Notes: generated by a model not told the origin, from the sequence alone. A stretch of DNA of 64,000 nucleotides from CAVQFO01 sp963711725 (GCA_963711725.1 CAVQFO010000024.1:231153-295152); one strand, 5' to 3'. Counted from the stretch's first letter, positions 27,617 through 37,123 are shown. Translations and numbers: made by a program.

Positions 27617-28171
27617 ATGTGGGATGCGATCCTCGCTCTGGGCGGACTGGCCGCCGCATTCGGACTGCTGCTGGGGTTCGCGGCGATCCGTTTCCGCGTG
27701 GAGGCCGATCCCATCGTCGACCAGATCGACGCCATCCTGCCTCAGACCCAATGCGGCCAGTGCAGTTATCCCGGCTGCCGCCCCTACGCGGAGGCCATCG
27801 CCAGTGGCGAGGCCGACATCAATCAGTGCCCCCCGGGCGGTGAAGCGGGAATTCAGGCCCTGGCGGATCTTCTGGGCCGCGACCCCAAACCGCTGAACCC
27901 GGAAAACGGCGAGGAAAAGGAAGACGCCGTCGCCTGGATCGACGAGGACATCTGCATCGGTTGCACCTTGTGTTTTCAGGCCTGTCCGGTGGACGCCATC
28001 CTGGGCGCCGCCAAGCAGATGCACACCATCCTCCGCGACGAATGTACCGGCTGCGAACTTTGCGTGGATCCCTGCCCGGTGGACTGCATCTACATGGTCC
28101 CGGTGATACAGGATTTGACCACGTGGAAATGGCCGTTCCCCGATAACAATCCCGAGGTGACGGCCTCATGA
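27617..28171 (+). CDS. rsxB: Electron transport complex subunit RsxB (ferredoxin-like)
   Basis: Membrane-anchored iron-sulfur subunit of Rsx. It has 184 residues from ATG 27617: an N-terminal helix (LALGGLAAAFGLLLGFAAI), a 4Fe-4S motif CGQCSYPGC, then two ferredoxin motifs, CIGCTLCFQACPVDAI and CTGCELCVDPCPVDCI. An alternative ATG at 27596 lies within the MITE's right end and adds seven residues; no strong ribosome site precedes either. Its stop overlaps rsxC (ATGA). Confidence 0.95.
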   Translation: MWDAILALGGLAAAFGLLLGFAAIRFRVEADPIVDQIDAILPQTQCGQCSYPGCRPYAEAIASGEADINQCPPGGEAGIQALADLLGRDPKPLNPENGEEKEDAVAWIDEDICIGCTLCFQACPVDAILGAAKQMHTILRDECTGCELCVDPCPVDCIYMVPVIQDLTTWKWPFPDNNPEVTAS

Positions 28172-29739
28172 GCCTCTGGACCTTTCCCGGGGGGCTGCGC
28201 CTGCCCGGTCACAAGGATGCTTCAACCCGGGAACCCATAGCCCGCGCGGCCATGCCGTCTCAATTGGTGATCCCGCTGCAGCAGCATATCGGCGAATCGG
28301 GCAAACCGCTGGTTCGGGAAGGCGACACCGTACTGAAGGGCGAGATCATCGGCCGTGCTCCCGGGTACGTCAGCGCCCCGGTCCACGCCAGCACCTCCGG
28401 CCGCGTCGTTGCCGTGGAGGATCGCCCGGTTCCACATCCATCCGGCCTGTCCGCCCGCTGCGTGGTCATCGAGCCGGACGGGCGGGACACCTGGGCCGCC
28501 CTCGCCGACCCCATCGAGGATTTCCGGGACACCGACCCCGGCATCCTGCGCCAACGGCTCCGGGACTGTGGCATCGTAGGCCTGGGCGGGGCGGCTTTCC
28601 CCACTGCCGTCAAGCTCAACGCCGTCGCCGGCGGACCGGTGGAGGAACTGGTACTCAACGGCGCCGAGTGCGAGCCCTACATCACCTGCGACGACATGCT
28701 CATGCGCGAGCGTGCCGCCGAGGTGCTCTCGGGCCTCAAGATCATGCGCCACATGCTGCAGGCCCGGCGCTGCCTCATCGGCATCGAAGACAACAAGCCC
28801 CTGGCCAAGGCGGCCCTGGACGCCGCGCTGGCCGACGCGCCCGAAGACGGCATCGAGATCGTGGCAGTGCCCACGCGCTATCCGGCCGGGGGCGAGAAAC
28901 AGCTGGTCTATACGCTCACCGGCAAGGAGATCCCCAGCAACGGCCTGCCACTGGAAGTGGGCGTGGTGTGCCAGAACGTCGCCACCGCCGTTGCCGTGCA
29001 CGCCGCGGTCAGCCGGGGAGAGCCCCTGGTCTCCCGGATCGTCACGGTGACCGGTGGTGCGATCGAAGCCCCGCGGAACTGGGAAGTCCTGATCGGCACC
29101 CCGTTCGCCGAAGTGGTGGGCCAGGCAGGAGGCTACCGCGACAACGTCAGCCGCCTGCTCATGGGCGGGCCGATGATGGGATTCGCGCTGGCCCACGACG
29201 ACGTGCCGGTGGTCAAGGCCACCAACTGCATCCTCGCCGGCACGGCCGAGGAGTTCCCGGCTCCCGCCGCGGCCATGCCCTGCATACGCTGCGGCGCCTG
29301 CTCCGATGCCTGCCCGGTGAGCCTGCTGCCGCAACAGATGTACTGGCACTCCAAGTCCCGGGATTTCGACCGCGCCCAGGACTACGACCTGTTCGATTGC
29401 ATCGAATGCGGCGTGTGCTCCTATGTCTGCCCCAGCCACATCCCGCTGGTCCAGTATTTCCGCTTTGCCAAGTCCGAAATCTGGGCGGCGGAAAAGGAAC
29501 GGCGCAAGGCCGACCTGGCCCGCGACCGCTTCGAATTCCGCCAGGAGCGCCTGGAACGGGAAAAGGCCGAGAAGGAAGCGCGCCGGCGCGAGAAAAAGCA
29601 GGCGCTGAAGAAGGCGCGCGGCGGCGACGACTCCGACAAGCAGGCCGCCATCCAGGCCGCCTTGGAGCGGGCCAAGAAGAAACAGACCGACCAGGAGCCG
29701 GTCACCGACCACGGCGACGGCGATCAGGAGGGCCAATGA
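28168..29739 (+). CDS. rsxC: Electron transport complex subunit RsxC
   Basis: Peripheral subunit that is the NADH-side entry of Rsx/Rnf. It has 523 residues. LVLNGAECEPYITCDDMLM lies in the flavin/NADH-binding core, and two 4Fe-4S motifs follow: CIRCGACSDACPVSLLP and CIECGVCSYVCPSHIPL. After about residue 430 comes a short charged Lys/Glu/Arg coiled-coil tail, much shorter than the Ala-rich tail of E. coli RsxC. It overlaps rsxB and rsxD by ATGA junctions. Confidence 0.96.
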   Translation: MSLWTFPGGLRLPGHKDASTREPIARAAMPSQLVIPLQQHIGESGKPLVREGDTVLKGEIIGRAPGYVSAPVHASTSGRVVAVEDRPVPHPSGLSARCVVIEPDGRDTWAALADPIEDFRDTDPGILRQRLRDCGIVGLGGAAFPTAVKLNAVAGGPVEELVLNGAECEPYITCDDMLMRERAAEVLSGLKIMRHMLQARRCLIGIEDNKPLAKAALDAALADAPEDGIEIVAVPTRYPAGGEKQLVYTLTGKEIPSNGLPLEVGVVCQNVATAVAVHAAVSRGEPLVSRIVTVTGGAIEAPRNWEVLIGTPFAEVVGQAGGYRDNVSRLLMGGPMMGFALAHDDVPVVKATNCILAGTAEEFPAPAAAMPCIRCGACSDACPVSLLPQQMYWHSKSRDFDRAQDYDLFDCIECGVCSYVCPSHIPLVQYFRFAKSEIWAAEKERRKADLARDRFEFRQERLEREKAEKEARRREKKQALKKARGGDDSDKQAAIQAALERAKKKQTDQEPVTDHGDGDQEGQ

Positions 29740-30761
29740 GGTTCAGGACCGAGACCTCGCCTCATCTGGCGGGCCGAAGCGCCGTCAACCTGGTGATGGG
29801 CCGGGTACTACTGGCTCTGGCGCCCGGCGCCCTGGCCATGGTGGCCTTCTTCGGCTGGGGCGTGCTGGTCAACATCGTGCTGGCCTGCGTGGTGGCGCTG
29901 GTGAGCGAGGCCGCCATGCTGCGCCTGCGCGGCCACCCCATGAAGCCGTTTCTGACGGATCTCAGCGCCATCATCACCGCCGTACTGCTGGCACTGGCCC
30001 TGCCCCAGCTCGCGCCCTGGTGGCTAACCACCATCGGCGTGGCCTTTGCGCTGGTCTTCGGCAAGCACATCTACGGCGGGCTGGGCTACAACCCCTTCAA
30101 CCCGGCCATGCTCGGCTACGTGGTGCTGCTGATCTCCTTCCCCCGGGAGATGACCCTGTGGATGCCGCCGCTGACGGTGGCCGCCCAGCACCTCAGCCTG
30201 GGGCAGACACTGCAGGCGATTTTCACCGGCCACCTGCCCCACGGCCTGACCATGGACTCGCTGAGCATGGCCACGCCTCTGGATGCGCTGAAGACGCAGT
30301 TGGGCCTGGACCACACGGTTACGGAGATCCACGGCGGGCCGATCTGGGGAAGCCTCGCCGGCAAGGGCTGGGAATGGATCAACCTGCTGTTCCTGGGCGG
30401 CGGGCTGTGGATGATCCACAAACGGGTGATCGGCTGGCAGATCCCCGTGGGCCTGCTGGGGGCGCTGGGCGTGCTGGCTTTCGTGTTCTGGGCGGGCGAC
30501 CCGGATCTGCACGGCAGTCCACTCTACGAATGGCTCAGCGGCGGCGCCATGCTTGGAGCCTTCTTCGTGGCCACCGACCCCATTTCGGCTGCCACCACGC
30601 CGCGGGGCCGGCTGATCTACGGCATCGGCATCGGCACGCTGACGTACGTCATCCGGACCTGGGGTGGCTATCCGGATGGGATCGCCTTCGCCGTGCTGCT
30701 GATGAACATGGCCGCGCCGCTGATCGACAACTACACCCGCCCCCGGGTCTACGGCCACTAG
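29736..30761 (+). CDS. rsxD: Electron transport complex subunit RsxD
   Basis: Integral membrane flavoprotein subunit of Rsx, 341 residues from ATG 29736, overlapping the rsxC stop. There are multiple hydrophobic helices (MGRVLLALAPGALAMVAFFG, LLALALPQLAPWWLTTIGVA). FVATDPISAATTPRGRLIYG is where a Thr carries covalent FMN in the family. GGLGYNPFNPAMLGYV is a conserved loop. Translation is coupled with rsxC and followed by rsxG after 21 bp. Confidence 0.95.
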   Translation: MRFRTETSPHLAGRSAVNLVMGRVLLALAPGALAMVAFFGWGVLVNIVLACVVALVSEAAMLRLRGHPMKPFLTDLSAIITAVLLALALPQLAPWWLTTIGVAFALVFGKHIYGGLGYNPFNPAMLGYVVLLISFPREMTLWMPPLTVAAQHLSLGQTLQAIFTGHLPHGLTMDSLSMATPLDALKTQLGLDHTVTEIHGGPIWGSLAGKGWEWINLLFLGGGLWMIHKRVIGWQIPVGLLGALGVLAFVFWAGDPDLHGSPLYEWLSGGAMLGAFFVATDPISAATTPRGRLIYGIGIGTLTYVIRTWGGYPDGIAFAVLLMNMAAPLIDNYTRPRVYGH

Positions 30762-30782
30762 GGGCGGCGAAAAGGCCCTGGC

Positions 30783-31440
30783 ATGGTGAACAAGACCCGA
30801 CTCGAACTGCGGGAAATGCTGATCGCCGGCGCGCTGCTGACGGTGTTCGCGCTGGTGGGCACGGCGCTGGTGGCTTTCACCCATGAGGAAACGGCCCAGC
30901 GCATCCGCGACAACGAACGGGCCACGCTGCTGGCCCAGATCAACGCCATCCTGCCGGCGGGCCGATACGACAACGACCCGCTGACCGACGTGCGCCGCCT
31001 GACGGCGCCCGAGTCCCTGGGCAGCGACGACGCGCTCCCGGTCTATCGGGCGCGCAAGAACGGCCAGCCCGTAGCGGCGATCTTCACCACCATTGCTCCG
31101 GACGGCTACAACGGGGCCATCAAACTGCTGGTGGGTATTTACGCCGACGGCACCGTGGCCGGCATCCGAGTCCTGTCCGAACAGGAAACTCCGGGCCTGG
31201 GAGACAATATCGAAAGCAGCAAGACTGACTGGCTCAAATCCTTCGAGGACAAGAGCCTGGGCAATCCGCCTCAAGGCAAGTGGAAGGTGAAAAAGGACGG
31301 CGGGGTGTTCGACAGCTTCACCGGCGCGACCATCACGCCGCGCGCGGTGGTCAAGGCCATCCGCAAGACCTTGTTATACTTCCGCGAGCATCGCGACGGC
31401 GGTGTTCGCATCCAGAGATTCCGGCAATTCGAAAGGCTAG
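30783..31440 (+). CDS. rsxG: Electron transport complex subunit RsxG, frameshifted near the C-terminus
   Basis: Periplasm-facing flavoprotein subunit with one N-terminal helix (MLIAGALLTVFALVGTALVA). The FMN-attachment motif FTGATITPRAVV, with the acceptor Thr, is intact. The frame breaks after YFREHRD. One surplus G at about 31398 must be removed to read AVFASRDSGNSKG and stop at TAG 31438-31440, two bases before rsxE. Otherwise the frame would run 100 bases into rsxE. Restored length is about 218 residues. Confidence 0.92.
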
Positions 31441-31441
31441 C

Positions 31442-32155
31442 ATGTCCGAGAAGAGCTTTGGCGAAATCACCATGGACGGCCTGTGGCGCAACAACCCGGG
31501 CCTGGTACAGCTGCTGGGCCTGTGCCCGCTGCTGGCGGTGAGCTCCACCGTGGTCAACGCCCTGGGGCTGGGTTTGGCCACCATGGTCACGCTGGTCGCC
31601 TCCAACGCCAGCGTCTCCCTGATCCGCAACGTGGTGCGTCCCGAGGTGCGGATCCCGGTATTCGTACTGGTGATCGCCTCCATCGTCACGGCCATCCAAC
31701 TGGTCATGAACGCCTACTTCCACGCCCTCTACCTGGTCCTGGGCATTTTCATCCCCTTGATCGTCACCAACTGCAACATCCTGGGCCGGGCCGAGGCCTT
31801 CGCTTCCAAGAACCGTGTGCTTCCCGCCATGACCGACGGCCTGATGATGGGGCTGGGCTTCATGGCGGTGCTGGTGGTGCTGGGCGCCATCCGCGAGATC
31901 ATCGGCAGCGGCACGCTCTTCAGTCAGGCCCACCTGATGTTCGGCGAATGGGGCCGGGGCCTGGAGGTCACGGTGCTGCCCGACTATCGGGGCTTTCTGC
32001 TGGCGATTCTGCCGCCCGGCGCGTTCCTGGGGCTGGGGCTGCTGCTCGCCCTCAAGAACATCATCGATCGCCGCCTGGAGCGGCGGGCCGCCGAACGGTC
32101 GCAGGTGAGCCGGGCGATTCCGGAGGCGGCCGAAACCGGCCAGCCCGCGACCTAG
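31442..32155 (+). CDS. rsxE: Electron transport complex subunit RsxE
   Basis: Inner-membrane subunit paralogous to RsxA, 237 residues from ATG 31442. LVQLLGLCPLLAVSSTVVNA and IPLIVTNCNILGRAEAFASK carry the conserved Cys segments that pair with RsxA around a membrane Fe-S cluster. Hydrophobic helices run throughout, with an Arg-rich C-terminus. nth starts five bases after its stop, the usual rsxE-nth arrangement. Confidence 0.95.
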   Translation: MSEKSFGEITMDGLWRNNPGLVQLLGLCPLLAVSSTVVNALGLGLATMVTLVASNASVSLIRNVVRPEVRIPVFVLVIASIVTAIQLVMNAYFHALYLVLGIFIPLIVTNCNILGRAEAFASKNRVLPAMTDGLMMGLGFMAVLVVLGAIREIIGSGTLFSQAHLMFGEWGRGLEVTVLPDYRGFLLAILPPGAFLGLGLLLALKNIIDRRLERRAAERSQVSRAIPEAAETGQPAT

Positions 32156-32159
32156 CCCC

Positions 32160-32793
32160 GTGAACAAGGAAAAGCGCCGCCAGATCTTCGAGCGGCTCCG
32201 GGCGGAAAACCCCTCGCCCACCACGGAGCTGAACTACACCACCCCGTTTGAGCTGCTGGTGGCGGTGCTGCTGTCCGCCCAGGCCACGGACCGGGGTGTG
32301 AACAAGGCCACCGCCAAGCTCTTCCCCGTGGCCAACACGCCCCAGGCCATCCTCGATCTGGGCGAGGACGGCCTGAAGAGCTACATCAACACCATCGGCC
32401 TGTACAACAGCAAGGCCGCCAATCTGATGAAAACCTGCCAAATGCTCGTGGACCAACACGGCGGCGAGGTGCCGCCCGACCGCGCGGCATTGGAAGCGCT
32501 TCCCGGCGTCGGCCGCAAAACCGCCAACGTGGTACTCAATACCGCTTTCGGCGAACCCACCATTGCCGTGGACACCCACATTTTCCGGGTATCCAACCGC
32601 ACCGGCCTCGCCCCCGGCAAGACCCCGCGGGAGGTCGAAGACAAACTGCTGCGCTTCGTCCCCAGCGGAATTCAAGAAGGACGCCCACCACTGGCTGATT
32701 CTGCACGGACGCTACGTTTGCGTCGCCCGCAAGCCCCGCTGCGGGGCCTGCGTGATCTACGATCTGTGCGAATACAAGGACAAGACCGCCTGA
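32160..32793 (+). CDS. nth: Endonuclease III, frameshifted
   Basis: Removes oxidised pyrimidines and nicks the abasic site. It starts at GTG 32160. The helix-hairpin-helix LPGVGRKTANVVLN contains the catalytic Lys, and VDTHIFRVSNRTGL the catalytic Asp. The frame breaks in the C run 32660-32663, where one C is extra. Beyond it the other frame reads AEFKKDAHHWLILHGRY and the 4Fe-4S cysteines in CVARKPRCGACVIYDLC. Restored length is about 210 residues, as in E. coli Nth. Confidence 0.93.
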
Positions 32794-32901
32794 ATCGCCG
32801 CTCGGGAGCAGGGCCCGCTCCCATCTCGTTCACGGACTCCCCCTGAACGCCCGACTGACAGCCCATTGCCCTTTCCGGGACTCTTTTGCATAATTACCGT
32901 T

Positions 32902-33270
32902 ATGCCAAAACAAGTCGATCACGCTCGGCAACGCCGCAACATCGCCCAGGCCGCGATCACTGTCATCAGCAATTCAGGGCTGGAAGGGACGCGTCTGCGC
33001 GATGTCAGCCCAAGCCGCCCAGGTCACCACCGGCGCCGTGACTCACTACTTCGACGGCAAGGACGCGGTTCTGGAGGCCGCACTGGAGGAAGTGGTCCGC
33101 CGGATTCTGGCCAAACAGGGCAGCGCAGACAGAACGCCGACGCCGCCCCGGGTGGATGTGGAGACGTTCATCAAACAAGCCTGTTCGTACCTGCCGCTGG
33201 ACGCCGCGGGACGCGAGGAATGGCGGGTCTGGCTGGCATTCTGGGGGCGGGCGATAACCAACGCGCGGCT
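32902..33270 (+). pseudogene. TetR/AcrR regulator N-terminal part, frameshifted and truncated
   Basis: ATG 32902 opens MPKQVDHARQRRNIAQAAI and a TetR-type helix-turn-helix. An extra A at about 33007 breaks the frame. The next frame reads AQAAQVTTGAVTHYFDGKDA, the recognition-helix end typical of TetR, and an effector-domain start (EEWRVWLAFWGRAITNARLR). It then loses similarity near 33270, and coding for a dienelactone hydrolase fragment begins. About 80 residues of a normal TetR C-terminus are missing. A deletion fusing two genes, or a misassembly, would explain this. Confidence 0.7.
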
Positions 33271-33910
33271 TCGCGTCTCCTGCGTTGCCGTTCCCCGCCT
33301 ACTCCAAGGCGCGGGCGGGACGCGCCGTGCCCGATGCCGACGAAGGCGCGGCCGTTTTCAAGCGCGTGTGCATCAGCGCCGAATTCCGGGCGTTTTCCGC
33401 CAATGAATCCAGCCCCGTGACGCGTTGGCTGAGGGCGCTGGCACGGCTTGCCCACGAGGAATGCGGCGGGCCGGGGGTCGGCGCCATCGGCATGTGTTTC
33501 ACCGGCAATTTCGCCCTGACGATGATGCTGGAACCCTCCACCCTCGCGCCGGTGCTGTCGCAGCCCTCCCTCCCGCTCAACGAACCGGCCGGCCTGGAGA
33601 TCGCTCCCGATGAGCTGAAGGCCGTGCGCGAACGCCTGGACGGGACGATCTCACCGTGCTGGGCTACCGCTTCGAGGGCGACCGGATCTGCACCGCGCAA
33701 CGGTTTGCCGCGTATTCCGAGGCGTTGGGCAAACGCTTCGGGCGCGCACACTCCCGGACAGTGCCGTCAATCCCGAGACGCCATTGTTCTCTCGGCGCCA
33801 TGTTCACTACCCACACAGCGCCTGACCGCCGAGCTCATCGCCGTGAGGCAGCCACGATTGCCGCCGGGATGAAATCCTGGCTTCAAAGCGCTGGCAGTAG
33901 GAGACGCTGA
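33264..33910 (+). pseudogene. Dienelactone hydrolase family fragment with multiple frameshifts
   Basis: The fragment lacks the N-terminal part of the alpha/beta hydrolase. ALPFPAYSKARAGRAVPDAD and WLRALARLAHEECGGPGVG lead to the nucleophile elbow GAIGMCFTGNFALTMM (Cys nucleophile in GMCFTG). The frame breaks near 33640, where a G is missing, into DDLTVLGYRFEGDRICTA. It breaks again near 33745, where RTLPDSAVNPETPLF is in a third frame, and once more near the end. The general order and motifs match the larger dienelactone hydrolase subfamily. Such repeated damage looks like real decay added to sequencing error. Confidence 0.65.
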
Positions 33911-33980
33911 CATAAGTTTTGGCAGGGGCCGGCCAAGGCTTCATAATTGTCGCCCCTGAACCGAACCGGTGCGACCGCCC

Positions 33981-34430
33981 ATGTTTTTCAGCCCCGACCG
34001 CGAACAGCTTCGCCGCTACTACCTCAACGCCTGGCGCAAATACCGGGACAACCTGCCCATGGAACCCGTTGAACATGCCATAGCCGAAGTCGTGGCCGAA
34101 CACCCCGAGTACCATCCCATGCTCGAGAAAGGCGAGGCGATCCTGGAGAGGGAATACCTGCCCGAACAGGGGGAGGCGAACCCGTTCCTGCACATGGGCA
34201 TGCATCTGGCCATCCGCGAACAGGTCGGCACCAATCGGCCCGCGGGCATCCGCGCCGTCTACCAAAAACTGCTGGAGGCGAAAGGCACTCGCATGGACGC
34301 CGAGCACGTGATGATGGAAACGCTCGCCGAATCACTGTGGCAGGCGCAGCGCTATGGCCGGGAACCGGACGAACAGGAATACCTGCGGACCCTGAAACAG
34401 ACGGCGAAGCGGATCAAACGGCGGGGGTGA
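33981..34430 (+). CDS. DUF1841 family protein
   Basis: 149 residues from ATG 33981 (an in-frame GTG lies 12 bases earlier). FFSPDREQLRRYYLNAWRKY and NPFLHMGMHLAIREQVGTNR are characteristic of DUF1841. The sequence is soluble and His/Met-rich in the centre, suggesting a helical protein. The function is unknown. In pseudomonads, as I recall, this gene is directly next to nth, so the TetR/hydrolase remnant appears to be inserted between them here. Confidence 0.88.
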   Translation: MFFSPDREQLRRYYLNAWRKYRDNLPMEPVEHAIAEVVAEHPEYHPMLEKGEAILEREYLPEQGEANPFLHMGMHLAIREQVGTNRPAGIRAVYQKLLEAKGTRMDAEHVMMETLAESLWQAQRYGREPDEQEYLRTLKQTAKRIKRRG

Positions 34431-34448
34431 CTTTTCTGCAGAAGACCG

Positions 34449-34516
34449 TTTCGCGGCGACGAGCGCCGCTCCGGCAAGGCGGAATCTTAGTAGGAGCGGC
34501 GCTCGTCGCCGCGAAA
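34449..34516. repeat. REP-like inverted pair after DUF1841
   Basis: 24-bp arms at 34449-34472 and 34493-34516 are exact reverse complements around a 20-base spacer, with core GGAGCGGCGCTCGTCGCCGC. The arrangement matches the pair after metG but with a different hairpin tip. It lies between convergent genes and may terminate both. Confidence 0.85.
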
Positions 34517-34545
34517 TCCGCAAAAACCAGACCGCTCCATCCCAC

Positions 34546-36912
34546 TCACGCCACGTCGTCGTCGTTCAACAGCTCCGGGCGGTGGATACCGTAGCCCTGG
34601 GCGTAGTCCACACCGACTTCCTCCAGCACCAACCGGGTCGCCTCGTCCTCCACGAACTCGGCGATGGTCTGGATCCCCATAACGTGTCCCACCTGGTTGA
34701 TGGATTCCACCATGGAGCGATCCACCGGGTCGCGGGCCATGTTGCGCACGAACTGACCGTCGATCTTGAGGTAGTCCACGGGCAGGGAGCGCAGATAGCC
34801 GAACGAGCTCAGCCCGCTGCCGAAATCGTCCAATGCGAACTTGCAGCCGTGGGCGCGCAGGGCGCGAATGAACCGCCGTGCCCGGCCCATGTTGGCGATC
34901 ACCGCCGTTTCCGTGATCTCGAAACAGATCCGCTGGGCCGGGACACCGCTGCCACGCATCTCGCCGATCACGTAGTCGAGGAATGATTCATCATTCAGAG
35001 ACTGACCCGAAAGATTGACGGTGAATAGATCCACATCCCCCAACTGCGGCCGTCCAGCGGCAATGGCCGTCAAGACCTTCCGCACCACCAGCCGATCAAT
35101 CTTGGGCATCATGCTGAAGCGTTCCGCCGCCGGCAGGAACAGCCCCGGGGCGATCAGGCCGCCGTCGCCGTCCACCATGCTGATCAGGAACTCCGCCTTG
35201 GTCTGGGACCGACCGGACTCAGGATCGCAGAGGGGCACGATGCGCTGAAAGCGCAAACGGAACAGATCCTCGTCCAGGGCCTTTTGGATCCGAGTGGTCC
35301 ACTCCATCTCGCCGTGCCGATTGGCCAGCGCGAGGTCCTGGGCATGGACCCGATGAATGCGGTTGCGGCCCTCGTCCTTGGCGAGGTAGCAGGCGGCGTC
35401 CGCGGCCGCCAGCAGTTCCGCGGGCGTCTGTTCGGCATCCACCGCCAGCACGCCGATACTCACGCCCACGTTGAAGACCTTTTCATCCCAGTTGAACCGA
35501 AATTCCCGCACCCGCGCGCACAGATCCTCGGCAATGGTCCCGGCCCGTTCCAGCGAGCAACCATAGAGCAGCAGACCAAATTCGTCGCCGCCGAGGCGGG
35601 CAAGGACGTCGGTATCGCGGATCCGTTCCTGCAGAACTTCGGTGATCTGCTTCAGCAGCTCGTCGCCCGCGCTGTGGCCGCAGGTGTCGTTAACCAGCTT
35701 GAACTGGTCCAGATCCAGATAACAGACGGCGTGGTCGATCTTCTCGTAACGGGCGCGCTCCAGGGCCTGCCAGAGACGCGACACGAATTCCTGGCGGTTC
35801 ACCAGCCCGGTCAGCGGATCGTGCTGGGCCTGATAGGACATGACCCGCGCCATGCCCCGCAACTCCGTGACATCGTGCATGGCCACCACGGCCCCGATTA
35901 CCCGGCCCTCGAAATCGCGGATGGGAGAGACCGTCAATTCCACCGCTGCCTCGCGCTCACCGCCCCGCGCCACGGCCACCACGTCTTCATCCATGGAGAC
36001 CAGCGCACGCCGATCCAGGCACTGCCGCACCGGGTCGTCAACGGCGTCACCCGTGTGATCGTGGCGCAGCTCCAGCACATCCGCCAGCGCGTGGCCGGCG
36101 GCATCCTCGCTGCTCCAACCGGCAAGGCGTTCGGCCACGGGATTGAGATACGTCACCCGCCCTTCCACGTCCGTAGTCAAAACGCCGTCGCCGATGGACT
36201 CCAGCGTGACCTGAATCCGCTCTTTCTCCTCGGTCAGATCACGGATCAGACGTTGGCGCTCGTACCCCTGCAGTATCGAGCCGCGTAGCACGCGGGTGGA
36301 CGCGTTGCCACCCATCAGCATGGCAACGCCGCCCACGGCAATCACCCCCACCATCCAGGGCGAGACGCCGTGAACGAGAACGAATGTCGCCGTGAGCGCG
36401 GCGAGCATGGGCACCGAGAAACTCAGATAGGCCGGCAGAAAAAAGCCGATGGTGGCAAAACATCCGAATCCCAGCAGGGAGATCACCATGACGGCAAAAG
36501 CGAGATCCAGTGCCTGCCCGGTGTAATGGGGGAACCAGAGCATGCCCGCCCAACTGCCCGCCTGAAGGAGGCCGGTGACCACCGCTGCACGGCCCCATCG
36601 GCGCACCTGATGATCCGGCGGCTCCGTTGCGCGAAAACGGTACGACACGCCGAACCGCACCAGCGCCAGAACCACAACGGCAGTGAGCCACAATCCCAAT
36701 ACAGCCAGCGGCACGCGGCCGTAAAACGCGGCCGCGGACATCAGCGCAAGCAGGATGGTGGCGACTACGCCGTAGTGAGTGAGCGCGTAGAGGCTGCGGA
36801 TCTGCGCGGCCAGGGCGCGGGCACGCACTTCCCCGGGCGCTGCCCTGAAATGGGCGTCGCTGGTGATCTCGTTGATCCAAGCCTTCCGGTGCGGCTGTTT
36901 GCCTGTCATCAA
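34546..36912 (-). CDS. Membrane-anchored PAS-GGDEF-EAL c-di-GMP protein
   Basis: 788 residues, predicted to make and/or break c-di-GMP. The N-terminal 200 residues hold about six membrane helices. A PAS domain follows (LESIGDGVLTTDVEGRVTY, about 245-360). The GGDEF domain has LARLGGDEFGLLLYG with an RDTD inhibition site. The EAL domain has EFL in place of EAL (KAEFLISM), but keeps NLSGQS, EITET, the DDFGSG pair, KIDGQFV and YAQGYGI. Both activities are therefore plausible. The operon partner is unknown; the next gene on this strand upstream is argG. Confidence 0.92.
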   Translation of the reverse strand: MMTGKQPHRKAWINEITSDAHFRAAPGEVRARALAAQIRSLYALTHYGVVATILLALMSAAAFYGRVPLAVLGLWLTAVVVLALVRFGVSYRFRATEPPDHQVRRWGRAAVVTGLLQAGSWAGMLWFPHYTGQALDLAFAVMVISLLGFGCFATIGFFLPAYLSFSVPMLAALTATFVLVHGVSPWMVGVIAVGGVAMLMGGNASTRVLRGSILQGYERQRLIRDLTEEKERIQVTLESIGDGVLTTDVEGRVTYLNPVAERLAGWSSEDAAGHALADVLELRHDHTGDAVDDPVRQCLDRRALVSMDEDVVAVARGGEREAAVELTVSPIRDFEGRVIGAVVAMHDVTELRGMARVMSYQAQHDPLTGLVNRQEFVSRLWQALERARYEKIDHAVCYLDLDQFKLVNDTCGHSAGDELLKQITEVLQERIRDTDVLARLGGDEFGLLLYGCSLERAGTIAEDLCARVREFRFNWDEKVFNVGVSIGVLAVDAEQTPAELLAAADAACYLAKDEGRNRIHRVHAQDLALANRHGEMEWTTRIQKALDEDLFRLRFQRIVPLCDPESGRSQTKAEFLISMVDGDGGLIAPGLFLPAAERFSMMPKIDRLVVRKVLTAIAAGRPQLGDVDLFTVNLSGQSLNDESFLDYVIGEMRGSGVPAQRICFEITETAVIANMGRARRFIRALRAHGCKFALDDFGSGLSSFGYLRSLPVDYLKIDGQFVRNMARDPVDRSMVESINQVGHVMGIQTIAEFVEDEATRLVLEEVGVDYAQGYGIHRPELLNDDDVA

Positions 36913-37123
36913 TTATTTTTATTCTGCCGCCGGACCAAACGCTCCCACGCAGGCGAGCGCTTCCACATCCAGGCGTTCGGCCCTGCCCTTCCTCCAAGAA
37001 CACGGCCGGCGTGATCCAACGGCCGATCTCCTCTCCGTGATCTATCGGCCGCCGCGATCCCCACTTAACCCCATCCGGACGGCAACCTCAAGTTTCCCGC
37101 CCCGGAATCCGACCAGCGTCCCC

